From positions 620,001 to 684,000 of the forward strand of contig CAWJKU010000002.1 of NCBI GenBank assembly GCA_963843535.1: a stretch of 64,000 nt of DNA. The letters run 5' to 3'. Both the position numbers and the translations under genes were made by a program. The notes beneath the pieces are model-generated. The model searched no databases. It had not been told where the DNA came from and saw only the letters and a program-made list of their open reading frames with translations. This document shows positions 15,554-24,811 of this stretch, piece by piece (the first letter of the stretch is position 1; every line of letters begins with the position of its first letter). The stretch comes from CAVUNY01 sp963843535 (GTDB lineage: Bacteria; Chloroflexota; Anaerolineae; Anaerolineales; Anaerolineaceae).

Positions 15554-17878
15554 ATGAAATTCACTGATGGATACTGGAATATTCGCCAGGGAGTGACTGC
15601 GTTTTATCCGATTCAGGTTCACGGGACCAAAGTGGAGAAAGACGCGCTCACAGTTTTTGGGCCAACCCGGCGTATCGAGCACCGCGGAGATACGCTAAAT
15701 TGTCCGGTGGTTACTGCCCGTTTTTCGTCTCCGATGGAAAACATCATCAGAGTCGAGCTGGCCCATCACACCGGCGGTCGGACCGCGGCGCCCCGGTTTG
15801 AGCTGATGCCCCAAACGGCGCCCTTAGTGCAAATGACCGATGATGCTCAGGCTGCTTCTTTAACCAGCGGCAACCTCACCGTACGGGTGGAAAAAGCCGG
15901 TGATTGGAAAATTGAGTTCCTGGATGGCAATCACCTGGTCACCAGCAGCGCCTGGCGCGGGATAGGGTTGATGGATACCCCCGAAGGGCGGTTTATTCAC
16001 GACCAGCTGTCGTTAGGCGTAGGCGAGTGTGTATATGGCTTGGGAGAACGGTTTACACCTTTTGTCAAAAATGGTCAGGTCGTCGACCTCTGGAATGAAG
16101 ATGGCGGCACAAGCAGCGAACAGGCCTATAAAAACATCCCTTTCTTCATCACCAACCGGGGCTACGGGGTATTTATCAACCACCCCGAGCGCGTATCCCT
16201 GGAAGTGGCCTCTGAGAAGGTAGAACGGATTCAATTTTCAGTCCCCGGTGAAAAACTGGAGTATTTTCTGATCTACGGCCCGACCCCCAAGGATGTTCTG
16301 AATCGCTACACTGCATTAACCGGACGCCCGGCTTTGCCCCCACAGTGGTCTTTCGGATTATGGCTGACGACATCCTTTACCACTGATTATGATGAACAGA
16401 CCGTGACCGGTTTCATCGACGGGATGGCTGAACGCAATATACCACTGCACGTCTTTCATTTTGACTGCTTCTGGATGAAAGAGTTTCATTGGGTAAATTT
16501 CGAGTGGGATCAGCGTGTTTTTCCTGACCCTGCGGGGATGCTTGCCCGGCTCAAAGCCCGCGGATTGCGTATTTGTTTATGGATCAACCCCTATATTGCG
16601 CAGCAATCTGCTTTGTTTGATGAAGGTGTAGCCGGCGGATTCCTGGTAAAGCGTTCCAACGGAGATATCTGGCAGTGGGACCGCTGGCAGGCAGGCATGG
16701 CCCTGGTCGATTTCACCAACCCGGCGGCTTGCCGCTGGTACGGCGATAAACTGCGCTCCCTGGTCGATATGGGCGTGGACACGTTCAAGACTGATTTTGG
16801 CGAACGTATTCCCACCGACGTGGTGTATTACGACGGTTCAGACCCGGTCAGAATGCATAACTACTACACATATTTATACAACCAGACCGTGTTCAAGGTG
16901 CTCGAGGAGAAAAAAGGCATGGGTCAGGCTGCCGTTTTTGCACGCTCAGCCACAACGGGCAGCCAGCAGTTCCCGGTACACTGGGGTGGAGACAGCACCG
17001 CGACCTTTGAATCGATGGCTGAAAGCCTGCGCGGCGGGCTGTCATTAGGCCTCAGCGGTTTCGGCTTCTGGAGCCACGATATAGGGGGGTTTGAACAAAC
17101 GGCCCCCGCCGACGTATACAAACGCTGGTGCGCATTCGGCTTGCTTTCTTCCCACAGCCGTCTGCACGGCAGCAGTTCCTACCGGGTACCCTGGTTGTTC
17201 GATGAAGAAGCTGTGGATGTGCTCCGGTATTTTACTCAGTTAAAATGCCGTTTGATGCCTTACCTGTTCGCTGCTGCGGTCGAAGCTCACCATTCCGGCA
17301 TCCCTGTCATGCGTGCCATGCATCTTGAATTCCCGGACGATCCCGCTTGCGATACCCTTGACCGCCAGTATATGCTCGGCGGCAGCCTGTTGGTGGCTCC
17401 GGTGTTCACCTCAACTGGACTGGTTGATTTTTACCTTCCCTCTGGAAATTGGACTCATATGCTCAGCGGAGAAGTGGTAGAAGGCGGGCATTGGCTGCAT
17501 GAAAACCACGGATTCCTCAGCCTGCCGCTTTATGTCCGGCCGAACACGCTCCTACCGGTAGGCGCCAACGACCAGCGCCCGGATTATGATTACACGACCG
17601 GCCTGACTTTCGAGCTGTTTGAGGTGCAAGACGGCGTCTCGCTTACTCAGACCATTTTCAATTCCGCCGGTAGCCCCGTGGTGAGCGTCAATGCACGTCG
17701 TGATGGACGAATGATAGATATCAATATTTCCGGCAGACCCAAAAATTGGAGTGTTTTATTACGGGGTATGCCGGATCTAAAATCAGTATCCGGCGGCAGC
17801 ATCCAGCAAGAAATACTGGGCACCCGTATCTTGCCCGAACCCGGTACTTTCCGCATCCGAATTTCAGGTCTGGATTGA
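15554..17878 (+). CDS. GH31 family alpha-xylosidase / alpha-glucosidase (YicI-like)
   Basis: 774 residues, cytoplasmic (no signal peptide). The order is N-terminal beta-sandwich, a TIM barrel from about residue 270, and beta-sandwiches at the end. The nucleophile lies in FKTDFGERIPTD (Asp at about 414) and the acid/base in HWGGDSTATFESM (Asp at about 480), close to the positions in E. coli YicI. HVFHFDCFWMKEFHW is the YicI-type substrate loop typical of alpha-xylosidases. It would release xylose or glucose from the non-reducing end of oligosaccharides such as isoprimeverose. I chose the ATG at 15554 because GAGGAG precedes it by eight bases. Confidence 0.92.
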   Translation: MKFTDGYWNIRQGVTAFYPIQVHGTKVEKDALTVFGPTRRIEHRGDTLNCPVVTARFSSPMENIIRVELAHHTGGRTAAPRFELMPQTAPLVQMTDDAQAASLTSGNLTVRVEKAGDWKIEFLDGNHLVTSSAWRGIGLMDTPEGRFIHDQLSLGVGECVYGLGERFTPFVKNGQVVDLWNEDGGTSSEQAYKNIPFFITNRGYGVFINHPERVSLEVASEKVERIQFSVPGEKLEYFLIYGPTPKDVLNRYTALTGRPALPPQWSFGLWLTTSFTTDYDEQTVTGFIDGMAERNIPLHVFHFDCFWMKEFHWVNFEWDQRVFPDPAGMLARLKARGLRICLWINPYIAQQSALFDEGVAGGFLVKRSNGDIWQWDRWQAGMALVDFTNPAACRWYGDKLRSLVDMGVDTFKTDFGERIPTDVVYYDGSDPVRMHNYYTYLYNQTVFKVLEEKKGMGQAAVFARSATTGSQQFPVHWGGDSTATFESMAESLRGGLSLGLSGFGFWSHDIGGFEQTAPADVYKRWCAFGLLSSHSRLHGSSSYRVPWLFDEEAVDVLRYFTQLKCRLMPYLFAAAVEAHHSGIPVMRAMHLEFPDDPACDTLDRQYMLGGSLLVAPVFTSTGLVDFYLPSGNWTHMLSGEVVEGGHWLHENHGFLSLPLYVRPNTLLPVGANDQRPDYDYTTGLTFELFEVQDGVSLTQTIFNSAGSPVVSVNARRDGRMIDINISGRPKNWSVLLRGMPDLKSVSGGSIQQEILGTRILPEPGTFRIRISGLD

Positions 17879-17885
17879 GCGCAAT

Positions 17886-19622
17886 TTAATTGCCTATATC
17901 CGCGATTAGAATATAGCCGCTGATCGAAATATTTTGCGGGTTTACATACTCGACAAACAGGCACTCACGGCCCAGGTTGTCAAATTTGCGCTCGACTGGT
18001 AAGAATCGCACTACTGCGCCTTTCGGAACCTCTCCGATGGCCCGGAATGTCTCGTAACAACCCTGGCGAACAAACACATTCCGGCTGATGACCCCGGAAG
18101 GCGGCGTGGGTGTTAGAGATGGGGTGGCGCTCGGCCGGGGAGTGATCGTCGCAGTCGGCGGGAGCGGCGTCCAGGTTTGTGTGGCTGTGGCTGTGGCGGT
18201 AGCTGTCGGTGTTAGCGCAAGAATATATCCGCGAACCTGGTTATAACCGAGCCATAATATTCCGGCGATGATCGCCACGCCCAAAAGAATTAAACCTGCT
18301 TTGATCGCGGTTCGAGTGTTGTGATAGGGCGCCAACGAGCGGTTTAGCTCGATAACCCGCGGATCGTTGGGGTAACGCGCGCGCACATCCTGGCTGATCT
18401 GCGCGGCGGCAGCCGGCCAGGAGCGATTTGAATTAAAAACCGCGGATGCTTGCTGCAGCTCGTCCTCATAGCGCTGTACATCGCGAAAAAGCTTTTCGAC
18501 ATCACTGCTAAGCTGGTCGAGACCCGCGTCTGAGTAACCGAGGCTGCGTGCCTGGTCAAGTGCCTGCTTCGCCTGGCGAGCTTTCGCCAGTACCGTATCC
18601 AGTGTTTGGGAACGGTCAGCCTGCGTTTTTAGACCGCGAATCTCGTCTTTCAAGGGCTCAACCACCCCCGGAATGATCTCCTGCAGCCGGTCGCGAAGTT
18701 TGCTAAAACCCGGGTTATCGCCAAACTGCAGGTAGAGCGCATCCAAATCCGATTTGACCTCGACCACCTCTTTTGGGTCTGAAAAGGGTGTATTCAGCGT
18801 TTCGGCGATTTTTTGCATCGCCGTTTTCGCCTTGCGCATTTCCACGGCTCGGTCATTATATTTTGGCAGCCCGGTTGCCTGGGCAGCGGATTCCACGCGT
18901 TCGATCCCGTCGTCGATCATGCCTTTGGCGAACAGCCCCAAACCTTCACTGTAAACGCTTTCCGCATCGATGTACTGCTGTAATTTCTGTTCGAATTCGC
19001 TGCCGTCTTGCCAGCGTTGAATGCCGATATCCCGCAGGGCATTCTGAGCGCGCATCAATAACGCCATCGCATCGACATAACGCCCCAACCGGGCAGCCGA
19101 TTGTGCCTTGCCAAATGAGCTGGCCGCCTCAGCGGGAAGCGCTACGGAAGGAATGTAGCCCGTACGCAGGTAATTTTCCGATTCATTGCGGTGCTGTCGT
19201 GCCCGTTCCCATTTTGGCTCAATTTGAATCACCTGGTCATAGAGTTTTATCGCTTCCGCATACCGCCCACCGTAAAAGAGTTTTTCTGCTTCTTCCATCG
19301 ATTGTTCGGCATAAGGATTGCGCGCAGGGCTCTCTACCGCTTCTGCAGCCGTAGGCTGTGCCTGTTCTCCCAACGTGGTCTCAAAACCGGGCGCGCTCGG
19401 ACTGCCTGCGGCCGAAGGGTTCTCAATTTTTCGCAGCGTATCTCTTAATTCTTTGTAGGCTGTTTGAAAACGCCCGCGTTCGTTGTAATTAAGTTTTTCA
19501 AACTCGCTAGAATGAACGTATTCATCCAATTCAATCATTTTCACCCGCAAATCCGCCAGGGAAGGGGCATCTGCGGTCACCAGGATAGATATTTCATCGA
19601 GCAGCGTATTCAAGTCCGTCAT
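17886..19622 (-). CDS. TPR / coiled-coil membrane protein with a C-terminal SH3-like domain
   Basis: 578 residues. Residues 1-80 are charged and helical; 105-135 contain a clear TPR unit (EEAEKLFYGGRYAEAIKLYDQVIQIEP) split here as EEAEKLFYGG and RYAEAIKLYDQ. Long helical, probably coiled-coil stretches fill 150-430. A single membrane helix lies at about 441-460 (LILLGVAIIAGILWL), then a Thr/Pro-rich linker (ATATATATQTWTPLPPT) and a small SH3-like extracytoplasmic domain with two cysteines. So the TPR part would be cytoplasmic and the SH3-like part outside. It lies 40 bases after the double-kinase gene on the same strand, which suggests it is that protein's partner or target. The function is not known. 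Confidence 0.75.
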   Translation of the reverse strand: MTDLNTLLDEISILVTADAPSLADLRVKMIELDEYVHSSEFEKLNYNERGRFQTAYKELRDTLRKIENPSAAGSPSAPGFETTLGEQAQPTAAEAVESPARNPYAEQSMEEAEKLFYGGRYAEAIKLYDQVIQIEPKWERARQHRNESENYLRTGYIPSVALPAEAASSFGKAQSAARLGRYVDAMALLMRAQNALRDIGIQRWQDGSEFEQKLQQYIDAESVYSEGLGLFAKGMIDDGIERVESAAQATGLPKYNDRAVEMRKAKTAMQKIAETLNTPFSDPKEVVEVKSDLDALYLQFGDNPGFSKLRDRLQEIIPGVVEPLKDEIRGLKTQADRSQTLDTVLAKARQAKQALDQARSLGYSDAGLDQLSSDVEKLFRDVQRYEDELQQASAVFNSNRSWPAAAAQISQDVRARYPNDPRVIELNRSLAPYHNTRTAIKAGLILLGVAIIAGILWLGYNQVRGYILALTPTATATATATQTWTPLPPTATITPRPSATPSLTPTPPSGVISRNVFVRQGCYETFRAIGEVPKGAVVRFLPVERKFDNLGRECLFVEYVNPQNISISGYILIADIGN

Positions 19623-19662
19623 GAAAAAATCCTTCTCAAAATCGAAAAATACCTGTTATCTT

Positions 19663-22600
19663 TTACAAACGTGCGTCCGGCATTTGAATCATCGTGCGTT
19701 TTAAATCCATCCCCAGAGTCGCGGCGCTGGTATATTCCCCAGCCAGCACGCGTTCCATCACTGCGCGCAGCTCTGGTGAGAGACGCTGATCATCGTAGGT
19801 CCACTGCGTCTGGTAGGATTGGGCGGCCTGTTCTATCTCCTCTGGACGGGTTGGCCCTAATGGCAAGGCGCCAGGCGCAGTTCTGCCGGTTAATATATGG
19901 TGCAGCCCTCGGGCGCCGAATTGGACGAGGTCCATATGGATATCGGTCTCTGTTAATCCGTCAGGATGGTAGCGAGCCACATTCCAATCAATGATGTAGA
20001 TCCCATTTTTTTCAGCCTGCCAGTAATAATGCAAGATTTTATGGTCCCGGTACACAATTTTCCGCTCATGGGCAATTTGCAGCAGCTCACAAATCTGGAT
20101 GCACATCTGAAGCAAGGTAACCATAGGCAGGTAATTCCCGCGCGTGATCCCGGCGTCGCACATCAACAGTAGGGAATCTTCTTCCTCTTCCTTTTCAACC
20201 GCGACGTACGGCGTCCAACCATCTTCGATCATATCCCCGATCCGTTCGATATATTCCTGGACTGAATCCAGTCCAATGCGCTGCACCTTGCCCGCGGAGG
20301 TTGCGCCACCGCTCACCGCATCGAGAGGAAATTGGGATCCTTCTTCAAGCTGGATAAACCCGCATTCGAGCATGTGAGCCACCCCAGGGACGTCATGCAT
20401 CAACGATAATATTTTCACTTCCTCTTTGAAAAGCGGCAAAGCGTAATTTACTTTGTCCATGCGCATCAGTTTGATCGCCGCTTCGCGCTGGTCATCGGCC
20501 TGATAAAGCAGCTGTCCGGAAACAACCCTTGCCGATGAGCCGCGGGCTTCGGGCATCCAGGCGTCCAGGGGGGCGATCAGCTCCATCGAACCACCTTTAC
20601 CCAGCCAACCTTGTTGAACGCCCTGTATCACCGGCTGAGGACGGTCAACCTGGTCGGTTATTGTCTCTTCGATAACAACCGAGGGAACTCGCTCTAATCT
20701 TTCAAATTTCTTCAGCCAGGGCATTTCCACGAGGATCGCGGATGATGTCCGAAACAAATCTGAAGGCCAGACCCCGCGGCGGATCTGCCGCAAGCTGTCC
20801 AGAATCACATCCAGCCATCGCGCCGGTCCGACCTGGTTGCGCAGTTCACGCCCTTGAAATTCCTGCAGAGTCACCCATTCCAATAAATTTTCACCCTTCT
20901 GAGGGCCGTAATTGATCTTTCTCAGGTATTCTCGCGCATTCTGTACAGCCTGGTCGGCTCGAAGCACCCTGCGCCTGTCAGGATCCCACAAAAGCAAACG
21001 GCGCAACACTTTTCCGGCATCCATAAAATCTTTTTTTTCCCAGGCATCCAGCACTGCTTTTACCTGCATTTTGGGGTGGTTGAGTAATCCCTGGAGGACC
21101 TGCTGGTCTTTGGGCAGCACATCCCGCGCATCCGCCAATAGCACATCCACAGCCGTGTATGGTAATCCAGCATCCAGAGGACCCGGGTCAAGTTGAGACC
21201 AGGAAGCAATCACGTCATCTTTCAACCGCCGCGTTAAAACCTGCATTTCATCCAGCGTGGTCATGGAATCTTTCGGATGTTCGCCAAGATCCTCCAGCCG
21301 CCTGGACGCCGCCTGTAAAGCATACATAAAACGGTTGAGTCCAACCAGGGGGCGGAGCGTTTCGGCTTCTGGGCCTAAAGCCAGGCGCCGCACCAAGGCC
21401 GTTATCTCCTGCCACCAGCCCGGTTCAGGAAAACCTTGCGTGGCCGAAGTCATTTTCCACAACAGCGTCTCCCAATCTTTGACAATCGCGGCCTGAATGG
21501 CATCCAAAAATGCCCGCCGCTGCTCACCTTCAGAACGTCCAGGAATCTTCGCCAGGTATCCAATCAGACGCCACTGGTCCGCATCTGCACCGGGCAGGCG
21601 CAGCGCCCATTCACACAACTTGCGCAGCTCGTCTAATTGGTCTTCACGGGTCAACCTCGCGGCGTAACCAGACGCGAAGCGGATCGCGCCTTCAAAATCC
21701 GGCATTTCACCATAACCCAGGATTTTTCCGTGCAGCTCCTCAATATCGACTAATGAAATTTCACCGCCGGCTCCGTTTTGCAGCAATGATTCCTCAAGGG
21801 TCCTCACGGCTGTGATTCCATCCGCTTCATCTTGAAGGGCGGCGATTATCCGTTCTTTGAATGCTTCGACTGCTTCCGGTCGGGTAATTTCTATCGAAAA
21901 CTGCACCGGCCAATTCAGGCGTGTCTTCAAATCCGGCGCCACCATGCTCAAAAAGCGCCCCATTTCATCATAAAATTGGCGGTAATCATCTGCCCAGCTG
22001 GTCTGGCGGTCACCGGTCGTACGATCTGCTTCAAGGAAGCGCGCGTTACCCCAATCGATTACGGTCAAATTCGACTGCTGCGGATTCCAGAAGAGATGGT
22101 CTGGTTTTACATCATTCCAGACAATCCCTGAGGTATCGCTTCCGATCTCATTGGCATGGATCGTATGGATCAACTCCAGCAACCGGATTAATCGCAAGAG
22201 AACGGTGAGGATGATCCGGTTCGGGATCTTGCCGCTTCTGGCAATGGATTGCAGAAAGGCGCGCACATCCGGGGTCAATCCATTCGCCGGCAGATCTTTG
22301 TTAGAAAATCCCAGTTGGGTGATGCGCGCCAGGAACGCCAGATCCAGCCCGGCGGCTTGACCGATGACAATAAAAAACTTTCCATTGTAATCTGTACCCT
22401 GTTTTCCCTGGTCTAACAATGCGGGCACCGCCACCCCCAGGTCAGGGTGCTCAACCAGGGCACCTGCTAAGGCTTTAAGAATTTTCGATTCCGTGCGAAT
22501 TTGGGCCGTCTGGCGAAATAAATCTCCCGAAAAAGCACTGCGCTTGGGCCTTTTGAGAATCGCGGATTGCCCCCCAACCAACGACTCGACCAGGAAGACT

Positions 22601-22680
22601 TCACCTGCATCGCCTTCCCCCAATTTATTGATCAGGCACCAGGAAAACTGCTGCCCTGAGAGAATTTCGTTTTCCATCAT
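19663..22680 (-). CDS. Large protein with two divergent protein-kinase-like domains
   Basis: About 1005 residues with two kinase-like domains and a helical middle of some 450 residues. The first domain opens INKLGEGDAGEVFLVES (glycine loop), AILKRPK (lysine), catalytic loop WNDVKPDHLFW near residue 190, and DWG near 209 replacing DFG. The second has AAIKLMRMDK, a loop reading IVYRDHKILHYYW near 877 in which the usual Asn is replaced, and DWN near 898. The first keeps the D, K and metal-binding Asp and may be active; the second looks degenerate, but retains RD and D. The start is ambiguous: ATG at 22680 or 22677, or a GTG at 22746; none has a good ribosome-binding site. It forms a unit with the TPR membrane protein that follows. 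No known named family recognised. Confidence 0.75.
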   Translation of the reverse strand: MMENEILSGQQFSWCLINKLGEGDAGEVFLVESLVGGQSAILKRPKRSAFSGDLFRQTAQIRTESKILKALAGALVEHPDLGVAVPALLDQGKQGTDYNGKFFIVIGQAAGLDLAFLARITQLGFSNKDLPANGLTPDVRAFLQSIARSGKIPNRIILTVLLRLIRLLELIHTIHANEIGSDTSGIVWNDVKPDHLFWNPQQSNLTVIDWGNARFLEADRTTGDRQTSWADDYRQFYDEMGRFLSMVAPDLKTRLNWPVQFSIEITRPEAVEAFKERIIAALQDEADGITAVRTLEESLLQNGAGGEISLVDIEELHGKILGYGEMPDFEGAIRFASGYAARLTREDQLDELRKLCEWALRLPGADADQWRLIGYLAKIPGRSEGEQRRAFLDAIQAAIVKDWETLLWKMTSATQGFPEPGWWQEITALVRRLALGPEAETLRPLVGLNRFMYALQAASRRLEDLGEHPKDSMTTLDEMQVLTRRLKDDVIASWSQLDPGPLDAGLPYTAVDVLLADARDVLPKDQQVLQGLLNHPKMQVKAVLDAWEKKDFMDAGKVLRRLLLWDPDRRRVLRADQAVQNAREYLRKINYGPQKGENLLEWVTLQEFQGRELRNQVGPARWLDVILDSLRQIRRGVWPSDLFRTSSAILVEMPWLKKFERLERVPSVVIEETITDQVDRPQPVIQGVQQGWLGKGGSMELIAPLDAWMPEARGSSARVVSGQLLYQADDQREAAIKLMRMDKVNYALPLFKEEVKILSLMHDVPGVAHMLECGFIQLEEGSQFPLDAVSGGATSAGKVQRIGLDSVQEYIERIGDMIEDGWTPYVAVEKEEEEDSLLLMCDAGITRGNYLPMVTLLQMCIQICELLQIAHERKIVYRDHKILHYYWQAEKNGIYIIDWNVARYHPDGLTETDIHMDLVQFGARGLHHILTGRTAPGALPLGPTRPEEIEQAAQSYQTQWTYDDQRLSPELRAVMERVLAGEYTSAATLGMDLKRTMIQMPDARL

Positions 22681-22786
22681 GGTTTCGGTGTACCGTTTTG
22701 AATCATACCATGAAACCAAAGAGGGTATTTTTTTTACATGACTCACCCCGGAATTTATCTTCGCAGTGAGTCTGTCGTTTTATTCA

Positions 22787-22943
22787 ATCACCCACCCCCT
22801 AACCCCCGCCCTATCCAGGGCGGGGGAATCAACATTTACGGGGATTCCGACTGGCCTTGCCAGTCGGAATCCCCATTTTGATAATTTCTCCCCTCCCCAA
22901 GGTGGAAAGATCACCTTGGGGAGGGGTCGGGGGTGGGGAATTC
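22787..22943. repeat. Complex palindromic repeat element (three nested or adjacent hairpins)
   Basis: Outer arms CCCACCCCCTAACCCC (about 22791-22806) and GGGGTCGGGGGTGGGG (22923-22938) enclose a small GC hairpin at 22804-22826, a perfect 15-bp hairpin at 22840-22874 (GGGGATTCCGACTGG arm) and another at 22891-22925 (CCCTCCCCAAGGTG arm). The 323-base gap holds nothing else that I can see. It resembles dispersed non-coding repeats of Chloroflexota genomes. Confidence 0.75.
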
Positions 22944-23003
22944 CTGATCAATTCTGACAGCCACCAATAATAAAAGATTCGGGGGGTGTCATATTTTTGA
23001 ATA

Positions 23004-24143
23004 TTAATCCCAAAGCTGCGCTTTGAGCCAATCAAATGCAGCCCGCTGCATTTCCAGGTTGAATTTATGCGGTCCTGGATAAAATTGACCCTGATAGGCC
23101 TCCGTGTGCCCTACACCGCTGAATATGGACTTCAACCGTTCATTGGCAGCATTCATCCCTGCTTTTGTAAAAAGGTGATCATCGAGATCGTACTGCACAA
23201 GCAGCGGAGAGGGCGCCCGACAAGCGGCAAGATCCGGCCAATCGCCATAACGGGCCCAATTGGAGGGAAAGAACATCCAGGTGTGAGTCATGTTATGGTC
23301 CAATAATTCGGCATAAGTGCTCATTAAGCCAATGATCACCGCTGCTCGAACCTGTTCATGGGTGGCATTTAACAAGGCCGACCGGTTGCCACCGCCAGAC
23401 AGACCCAGGCAGCCTGCCCGGTCAGAGCGCACGTCTGCCCGCGAGATTAGATAATTAAAGGCCACCCGGTCTTCAAAAGCCACCACTCCGGCCAGGTTGC
23501 TTCCCAGAATGTTGCAGTACTTGGACGCCAGATGCTCGTGCAAAGTGGAGGCGGTATTATATAGGGCAATATCCGGTGACACATGGGGATCGGCGGGATT
23601 GGCATTATTCAGATTCGCGGCCTGGCTGCGCATGCTCTCCGGGATAGTGTTAAAGTCGAAACGCCGGCTGCCCCACAGAAACGTATCGTGGGCGAGCACA
23701 ACAAATCCCTCTTTCGCCAGCTCGTTCACATAAGCCCGTCCCTCGTACTCGATCTGGCGTAAATTAGCTACATCCGGGATCGCACCCCGGGGACCGTCCG
23801 CAATTTTTTCCTTACCGTAGTATTTATAACCGCTGTGATCATGCAGAGCCAGCATTCCTGCCAGGGGTTTATCAGCCCGGGCAGGTTTTAACACGTAGGC
23901 ATGGGTGCGCGGTCCGTATCCAACCCACCACGACACTTCTTCACCAGCCAGCCCGTCCTTTTCCCAGCGCTGCTCGACTCGAACATCGAGTGGCTGTTCA
24001 GGACGATTACAGAAGCCCAAAACTTCTTTTACTCTGGCCTGCGTCTCAGGACCCGGGTTCGCTTGCGGAAACAGCGGCTGCTGGCGGAAAGCCGCCTCCA
24101 CCATATCGCTGAATTCACCCAAATGCTGGTACGTTTTACCCAT
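23004..24143 (-). CDS. Alpha/beta hydrolase, dienelactone hydrolase / acetyl xylan esterase-like
   Basis: 379 residues with the alpha/beta-hydrolase fold. The nucleophile elbow is GCLGLSGGGNRSALLNA (Ser in GLSGGG, about residue 250), an acid residue is likely in VQYDLDDHLF, and the histidine near the end lies in YPGPHKFNLEMQ. ALHDHSGYKYYGKEK and VLAHDTFLWGSRRF suit an oxyanion-hole region. No signal peptide, so a cytoplasmic esterase or lactonase is likely; carbohydrate deacetylation is possible but not shown. GGAGGATAA precedes the ATG at 24143. Confidence 0.8.
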   Translation of the reverse strand: MGKTYQHLGEFSDMVEAAFRQQPLFPQANPGPETQARVKEVLGFCNRPEQPLDVRVEQRWEKDGLAGEEVSWWVGYGPRTHAYVLKPARADKPLAGMLALHDHSGYKYYGKEKIADGPRGAIPDVANLRQIEYEGRAYVNELAKEGFVVLAHDTFLWGSRRFDFNTIPESMRSQAANLNNANPADPHVSPDIALYNTASTLHEHLASKYCNILGSNLAGVVAFEDRVAFNYLISRADVRSDRAGCLGLSGGGNRSALLNATHEQVRAAVIIGLMSTYAELLDHNMTHTWMFFPSNWARYGDWPDLAACRAPSPLLVQYDLDDHLFTKAGMNAANERLKSIFSGVGHTEAYQGQFYPGPHKFNLEMQRAAFDWLKAQLWD

Positions 24144-24334
24144 TTATCCTCCATAAGAGATAATTGTCGTTTTTGAATTTCACCGCACTGGTCGGTTTAA
24201 GGTCCATCCATTATACGATTTCTACTCCAAAAGATTAACATTACAATAGCGGTCTTTATACGTGAAATTTGTCACTTGCCTGGAAAACAGGTTTATCTAA
24301 ACTTAAATCATCACTTATTTATTTGGAATCTTTA

Positions 24335-24811
24335 ATGGGGCACCCAGACCTTCTACAACAAAAAGAGCAAGAGGTTTCTTTTGATGGTTTTATAGGCCAT
24401 CCGGATGAGCTAATTCCACTGCTGCAATTATTGCAGAGAACGCACGGATACATTTCCCGCGAAGGCGTCAGGCAAATTGCTGTCTTTTTGAAAATTTCCG
24501 AAAATCAAATCTTCGGCGTGGCGTCGTTTTACACCCAGTTTCGCTTCGAAAAGCCGGGCAAGAATAAGGTGCGCGTCTGCCAGGGAACCGCCTGTCATGT
24601 ACAGGGCGGCGATCATTTATCGCAAGAAGTGAAAAAGACGCTCGGGATCCGGCCTGGGGAAACTACACCAGATCATCAATTTGAATTTCAAGAAGTAGCC
24701 TGCCTGGGATGCTGCGCGCAGGCATCCGTCGTGGAGATCAACGGCAAGGTGTTGGGCAAAATGACACCAGAACAGCTGCATAAGGTTCTTGCTGATCATG
24801 ACAACCTTTGA
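24335..24811 (+). CDS. nuoE: NuoE-like [2Fe-2S] subunit (24 kDa, HydC/HndA type)
   Basis: 158 residues, thioredoxin-fold [2Fe-2S] subunit of NADH-oxidising complexes. The four cluster cysteines are seen in VRVCQGTACHVQGG and VACLGCCAQASVVEING. The N-terminal helical part (PLLQLLQRTHGYISREGV, ISENQIFGVASFYTQFRF) is typical of the family. I chose the ATG at 24335 because the protein then begins at normal length. The stop overlaps the start of the NuoF gene by 14 bases, so translation is coupled. It heads the redox operon and would pass electrons between NADH/FMN and the iron-sulfur chain. Confidence 0.9.
   Translation: MGHPDLLQQKEQEVSFDGFIGHPDELIPLLQLLQRTHGYISREGVRQIAVFLKISENQIFGVASFYTQFRFEKPGKNKVRVCQGTACHVQGGDHLSQEVKKTLGIRPGETTPDHQFEFQEVACLGCCAQASVVEINGKVLGKMTPEQLHKVLADHDNL

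Noticed and set aside
15330..15557. A 75-codon open frame across the dispersed repeat before GH31
   Set aside because: It is formed by the repeat itself and ends in the ribosome-binding region of the GH31 gene.
22766..23035. Short open frames over the palindromic repeat
   Set aside because: Opposite strands give mirror-image peptides, as expected from inverted repeats.
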